Origin: Neorhizobium huautlense
Lineage (GTDB): Bacteria; Pseudomonadota; Alphaproteobacteria; Rhizobiales; Rhizobiaceae
Length of the DNA stretch: 64,000 bases
NCBI RefSeq assembly: GCF_030811685.1
Contig: NZ_JAUSRF010000001.1
Span: 62,001-126,000, forward strand
Reading direction: 5' to 3'
How positions within the stretch are numbered: the first letter of the stretch is position 1; each line of letters begins with the position of its first letter. Shown here one piece after another: positions 59,716-64,000 of the stretch. The notes beneath the pieces are model-generated. The model saw only the letters and a program-made list of their open reading frames with translations. It ran no database searches and was not told the DNA's origin. Position numbers and translations under genes: made by a program.

Positions 59716-60564
59716 TCAGGCCAGCCGTGGCATCCAGAATTTTGGCGTGGCATTTTGAGCGGTGAGCCAGGCCTTCAGGATCGCTTCGTCCGTCTGGCCG
59801 CCCACCGTGTATTCGGCAGCATGGATACCGCCGCTGATATAGAGCAGGTCGAGTTCTTGTGAAAGCGCACCGCGCACATCCGTCGGCATGCCGTCGCCGA
59901 TCGCGAGGATTTTCGAACGCTCGACAGGGCCGCGCACCGCTTGCGCCTCGGCGATTGCCGCTTCGTAGATCGGGTGGTGCGGCTTGCCGGCAATCCGGCT
60001 CTTGCCGCCGAGCTGTTCGTAATAGGCGGCAACGGCACCGGCGCAGGGGATCATCTTGTGGCCGCGCTCGACGATCAGGTCCGGATTGGCGCAGATGAAC
60101 GGCAGATCGCGCGCCACCCATGCCTTCAGCATGTCGGTATAATCTTCCGGCACTTCCTTTTCGTCATCGAAAAAGCCGGTGCAGACGATGCTTTCCGCCT
60201 CTTCCGCAGAGGTGACGGTGACGCCGAGATCATCAAGCAGGTTCATGTCGCGCTCGGGTCCGAGCAGAAAAACCTTTTTCGGGCCTTCAGCGATCAGTTT
60301 TCGCGTGACATCGCCTGACGTGACGATGCGGTCATAGGTTTCGTCGGCAACATTCAGGGCGCGCATCTGGATGATGACGTCGGCCGAACGGCGTGGCGAA
60401 TTGGTGATGAGGACGACGGTTGCGCCGGCTTTGCTGGCTCTGGCAAGCGCCTCGCAGGACTGCGGAAAGGCTTCGACGCCGTTATGCACGACACCCCAGA
60501 CATCGGAGAGAACGACGTCATAAGCGCCGGTCACTTCGCTTAAGCTCTGGATACGCTGTGTCAT
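59716..60564 (-). CDS. HAD-IIA family phosphatase (NagD-like, TIGR01459 type)
   Basis: 282 residues from the ATG at 60564. HAD motifs DVVLSDVWGVVHNG (two Asp with a Trp between), VLITNSPR and AIGDGMPTDVRGA fit, with the IIA cap between, and IAGKPHHPIYEAA carries the lysine. Proteins of this group lie before ribF in many alphaproteobacteria and may act on a flavin or sugar phosphate; this link is inferred from neighbours. Confidence 0.88.
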   Translation of the reverse strand: MTQRIQSLSEVTGAYDVVLSDVWGVVHNGVEAFPQSCEALARASKAGATVVLITNSPRRSADVIIQMRALNVADETYDRIVTSGDVTRKLIAEGPKKVFLLGPERDMNLLDDLGVTVTSAEEAESIVCTGFFDDEKEVPEDYTDMLKAWVARDLPFICANPDLIVERGHKMIPCAGAVAAYYEQLGGKSRIAGKPHHPIYEAAIAEAQAVRGPVERSKILAIGDGMPTDVRGALSQELDLLYISGGIHAAEYTVGGQTDEAILKAWLTAQNATPKFWMPRLA

Positions 60565-60688
60565 GCCTGTCTGTCCGTTCTTTTTTGGAAAAATCAGGCG
60601 TTCATGTCGCAAAGCACAATGACGATGGCAAGGGCATTTGCGGTTTGCGTCCGATATTTCACTTCGGCGTCACATGCAGGGTTGCGTA

Positions 60689-62032
60689 TCAGACCAAGCC
60701 CGACAGCCGCAGCGCGAGACCAGCGATCGCGCAGAAACAGAGCACCGGCACCAATCCCAGCCGGAAGCGGAACAACAACACGGCAGACACGATGAAGAGC
60801 GCAACGGCAGCGGGGTCGATGCTGGAAAAAACCGGTACGGACACGATGAGGCCAAGCGACGGCACGACCGAAAATTTTGCGACCTCGGTGAAAAGAACGT
60901 GCAGACCGAACCAAAGCGCCAGATTGAGGATGACGCCAACCACCGCCGCCGTGATGGCCGACAGTGCCGCTGACATGACGGCATTGCCGCGCAGCCGTTC
61001 GATGAAAGGTGCACCGGCGAAGATAAAAATGAAGCTGGGCACGAAAGTGGCCCATGCCACCAGCACTGCCCCCAGCGCACCTCCGGCAATGACGCCCAAG
61101 CCCGACGCTTCACGAAAACCGACCAGAAACCCGACAAAAGAAAGGACGAGAACGAGTGGGCCAGGCGTGGATTCGGCAAGCGCCAGCCCATCCACCATCT
61201 CACCGGGGTGCAGCCAAGCGTAGTCCTCCACCGCCACCTGTGCCACATAGGCCAGCACCGCATAGGCCCCGCCAAAGGTGACCAGCGCCATGCGCGAGAA
61301 GAACGAAAACATCGCGGCAAGACTTTCGGGCGCGGAAAGCGCCCAGAGCAGAAACAGCGGCGCCTGCCAGATGGCGATCCAGAGGAGCAGCGAGCCTATC
61401 GCCCGCAAAGGCGTGCGCTTCTTTGGCAGGTCAGCGGTTCGGGCGAGTGGCAGATCCGGCGTATCGCCCATTTTTGCCGCCGCGAGACCGGCAAGGCCGG
61501 CGCCGAGCACGACCAGCGGAAACGGCAGACCGAAAAAGAACAGGGCGAAAAAGGCCAGGGCCGCAATGACGCGCAGAAAACCGGTTTGCAGCGTCTTGCG
61601 CCCGAGCCGGATCACCGCTTCGACGACAATCACCAGCACCGCCGCCTTGAGACCAAAAAACAGGCCGTCCAGCCAAGCCGTATCCTCAAAGACCGCATAT
61701 GCCGCCGACAGGCCGATCATGACGAACAGGCCCGGCAGGATGAACAGCATACCGGCAATGATACCGCCTCTTATGCCGCCGACCAGCCAGCCGATATAGG
61801 TGGCGAGCTGCTGCGCTTCCGGCCCCGGCAGAAGCATGCAGTAATTCAGCGCATGCAGAAAACGCTCTTCCGAGATCCAGCGTTTTTCCTCGACAAGGCT
61901 GCGATGCATCATGCCGATCTGCCCGGCCGGACCACCAAAACTCAAGCATCCGATGCGCGCAAACACAGCGGTCAGTTCGGAAAGCGTGGGCTGGGCGCCA
62001 TCCTGCCTGTCGGCGCCATCGATAACCGTCAT
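60689..62032 (-). CDS. chrA: chromate transporter ChrA (long form)
   Basis: 447 residues made of two homologous halves, each starting with a FGGPAGQIGMMHR- or FGGAYAVLAYVAQ-like motif. LLPGPEAQQLATYIGW in half 1 and AESTPGPLVLVLSFVGF in half 2 are the paired PGP motifs of the CHR family. Around 10-12 membrane helices. It pumps chromate out of the cytoplasm; some members move sulfate-like anions. The ATG at 62032 has GGAG six bases upstream. No chrB regulator is next to it. Confidence 0.92.
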   Translation of the reverse strand: MTVIDGADRQDGAQPTLSELTAVFARIGCLSFGGPAGQIGMMHRSLVEEKRWISEERFLHALNYCMLLPGPEAQQLATYIGWLVGGIRGGIIAGMLFILPGLFVMIGLSAAYAVFEDTAWLDGLFFGLKAAVLVIVVEAVIRLGRKTLQTGFLRVIAALAFFALFFFGLPFPLVVLGAGLAGLAAAKMGDTPDLPLARTADLPKKRTPLRAIGSLLLWIAIWQAPLFLLWALSAPESLAAMFSFFSRMALVTFGGAYAVLAYVAQVAVEDYAWLHPGEMVDGLALAESTPGPLVLVLSFVGFLVGFREASGLGVIAGGALGAVLVAWATFVPSFIFIFAGAPFIERLRGNAVMSAALSAITAAVVGVILNLALWFGLHVLFTEVAKFSVVPSLGLIVSVPVFSSIDPAAVALFIVSAVLLFRFRLGLVPVLCFCAIAGLALRLSGLV

Positions 62033-62221
62033 GTCGTCTCCTCACCCTGCGACACTATGGCCGGATAGCATGCTCCTAAAAACGTCATGTTAAGACCATA
62101 TGACGGAGTTTGTTGGTTGTGACCTGTTCTGGGCACATCCCATAGCCGCTGTTCAGGCACGGCAGTTACTGTCATAGAGCCAGTATTGGTGGCTTCAAAA
62201 CACATTCGGATAAGAACAAAT

Positions 62222-62746
62222 ATGCGCAGATCTACAAAAGCAGCCTTGAGTTTCTCTCTTTTTCTGGCGCTCGGAGCCGCGCAGGCAGAGGCCAATTCCG
62301 GCTTCTGCTCAACCAGTCTTCGTGATTTTCAGCTTGATCCGGCCATCATGGGTGAAGGATTTACCGTCGACTACATGGACGATGGCGCCGCCCAGATTTC
62401 ATGTGTCGACTGCCAGGACATTCGCACCATTTCCATTTTCATTGGCGCGGGCGATGACAGGGAACAAGGCTTGAGAGACGGCACACTGACATCTGAAAGC
62501 CTGACCAAGAACTGCCAGAAAAATGGACCGGACTGCACCGCAAAGACATTTGTCGAGGGACCTTCCATCGGTTACGTGCTCGACAACAAGGTTCTTGCCA
62601 AGGCCCAGCGCAAGTACGTTTTGTATAACGGTGGCAAAGTGTTGACCTTGAGGGCAACGGCGACCGAGGCCGACCGGGCAAAGGTTTCGGCAAATGCCGA
62701 CGCTGTTTTCCAATCGCTCCTGCCAAAGCTGCATTGCGGCGCCTGA
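62222..62746 (+). CDS. exported protein of unknown function
   Basis: 174 residues. A signal peptide ends near GAAQAEANS (about 22-26). The mature part has eight or so cysteines, some close together (SCVDCQD, NCQKNGPDC), which may form disulfides in the periplasm. No known domain recognised. The start is uncertain because no clear ribosome-binding site is seen; a TTG at 62186 is in frame. It stands alone between chrA (divergent) and groES. Confidence 0.65.
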   Translation: MRRSTKAALSFSLFLALGAAQAEANSGFCSTSLRDFQLDPAIMGEGFTVDYMDDGAAQISCVDCQDIRTISIFIGAGDDREQGLRDGTLTSESLTKNCQKNGPDCTAKTFVEGPSIGYVLDNKVLAKAQRKYVLYNGGKVLTLRATATEADRAKVSANADAVFQSLLPKLHCGA

Positions 62747-62789
62747 CAAACGCAAAGCGGCGTTAGACCTGCGCCGTTAACGCTGTTTG
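62747..62789 (+). terminator. nested hairpin after the exported-protein gene
   Basis: CAAAC (62747-62751) faces GTTTG (62785-62789) and, inside, GCGTTA (62760-62765) faces TAACGC (62778-62783). It begins at the stop codon and may shield groES from read-through; no U-tract. Confidence 0.4.
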
Positions 62790-62830
62790 GCATGCCCTGA
62801 AGCCATGTGGCGAAATTTTACGGGTCTTCC

Positions 62831-62858
62831 TTGACTCGAGGTAGACCCGGTCTTATCT
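62831..62858 (+). promoter_or_regulatory. groES: groESL promoter
   Basis: TTGACT (62831-62836) and TTATCT (62853-62858) are 16 bases apart, upstream of CIRCE; the CTTGAC start also resembles alphaproteobacterial heat-shock (RpoH) -35 boxes. Transcription would start just before or in the CIRCE element. Confidence 0.55.
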
Positions 62859-62866
62859 CGGTTGCG

Positions 62867-62893
62867 CTGGCACTCACATTAGGAGAGTGCTAA
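62867..62893 (+). promoter_or_regulatory. CIRCE element (HrcA operator)
   Basis: CTGGCACTC-N9-GAGTGCTAA matches the CIRCE consensus TTAGCACTC-N9-GAGTGCTAA apart from two bases in the left arm. HrcA binds it and represses groESL until heat shock. Confidence 0.95.
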
Positions 62894-62950
62894 CACCCAT
62901 CACGCGGGCCTTAACGGCCCGTCCATGTCATTTGATCGAGGGATTAGACA

Positions 62951-63247
62951 ATGGCAAGCACAACTTTCCGCCCCCTGCACGATCGCGTTGTCGTCAAGCG
63001 CGTCGAGTCTGAAGAAAAGACCAAGGGTGGCATCATCATCCCTGACACCGCCAAGGAAAAGCCGGCTGAAGGCGAAATCATCGCTGTTGGTCCGGGCGCA
63101 CGCGACGACAAGGGCACGCTCGTTGCTCTCGACGTCAAGGTTGGCGACCGCGTTCTGTTCGGCAAGTGGTCGGGCACCGAAGTCAAGCTCGATGGCGTCG
63201 ACCTTCTGATCATGAAGGAATCCGACATCATGGGCATCATCGGCTGA
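62951..63247 (+). CDS. groES: co-chaperonin GroES
   Basis: 98 residues. [20 protein letters not shown], the mobile loop [14 protein letters not shown] and [15 protein letters not shown] are typical. It caps GroEL as a seven-membered ring. GAGGG lies before the ATG. Codon use is that of a strongly expressed gene. CIRCE upstream and groEL 68 bases downstream complete the operon. Confidence 0.99.
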   Translation: MASTTFRPLHDRVVVKRVESEEKTKGGIIIPDTAKEKPAEGEIIAVGPGARDDKGTLVALDVKVGDRVLFGKWSGTEVKLDGVDLLIMKESDIMGIIG

Positions 63248-63291
63248 TTTTAGCCGATCTTTTCCATCCGATAATCAGAAATCACCATTGA

Positions 63292-64000
<709 letters not shown>

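Overview
The window looks like a chromosomal segment of a Rhizobiaceae alphaproteobacterium (Agrobacterium/Rhizobium group). It is GC-rich and carries two large peptide-type ABC import operons. Other markers fit the same group: a De Ley-Doudoroff type galactonate operon, the DUF2093/lpxK/kdtA/DUF4170 lipid A block, a CIRCE-controlled groESL, a RIME-like intergenic palindrome and an array of CCUCCUCCC-loop (cuckoo/alpha-r14-like) small RNAs. No rRNA, tRNA, CRISPR, prophage or transposase was seen. The window opens inside a gamma-glutamyltransferase gene and closes inside groEL.

Region 1 (1-21.8 kb) is catabolic and transport DNA. A minus-strand operon (10577 to 1321) encodes a 2-hydroxyacid dehydrogenase, an amidohydrolase, a DppB/DppC/solute-binding-protein set without ATPase, a class III aminotransferase and a second amidohydrolase. 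A divergent GntR/FCD regulator faces it. A second minus-strand operon (19866 to 11947) encodes a solute-binding protein, two permeases, a fused double ATPase, an M20 amidohydrolase and an amidase. It is divergent from an unusual 522-residue regulator made of two complete IclR units in one chain. The four-hairpin CCUCCUCCC small-RNA array lies just behind the second operon.

Region 2 (21.9-38.1 kb) mixes signalling and metabolism: a hybrid histidine kinase, CorA, a cysteine-free Mrp ATPase, a LuxR solo, an IclR regulator with a divergent galactonate operon (SDR, dgoK, dgoA, lactonase), an exported PRC-barrel protein, a flavin/Fe-S oxidoreductase, a GGDEF-EAL protein and a PAS-PAS-REC-REC protein with no kinase domain. 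Between mrp and the LuxR gene sits a previously unlabelled small-RNA candidate with a -24/-12 (sigma-54) promoter and a U-tract terminator, both on the minus strand.

Region 3 (38.4-64 kb) is mostly housekeeping: mutL, DUF2093, lpxK, a HAD phosphatase, kdtA, DUF4170, an IMPase-family phosphatase, pmbA, a Kef-type antiporter, a MNT/HEPN pair, a patatin lipase, rsmD, an RluB-type pseudouridine synthase with a very long Arg/Gly-rich tail, tadA, a lipoprotein, ileS, a Phd/PIN toxin-antitoxin pair, an orphan BrnA-like protein, ribF, a HAD-IIA phosphatase, chrA and groESL. The editing-domain part of ileS has clearly lower GC than its flanks and looks like a recombined segment.

The most interesting items are the CCUCCUCCC array, the sigma-54 small-RNA candidate, the tandem IclR regulator with a 20-bp direct repeat upstream, and the mosaic ileS. 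All calls rest on reading the sequence; no database search or folding program was run.
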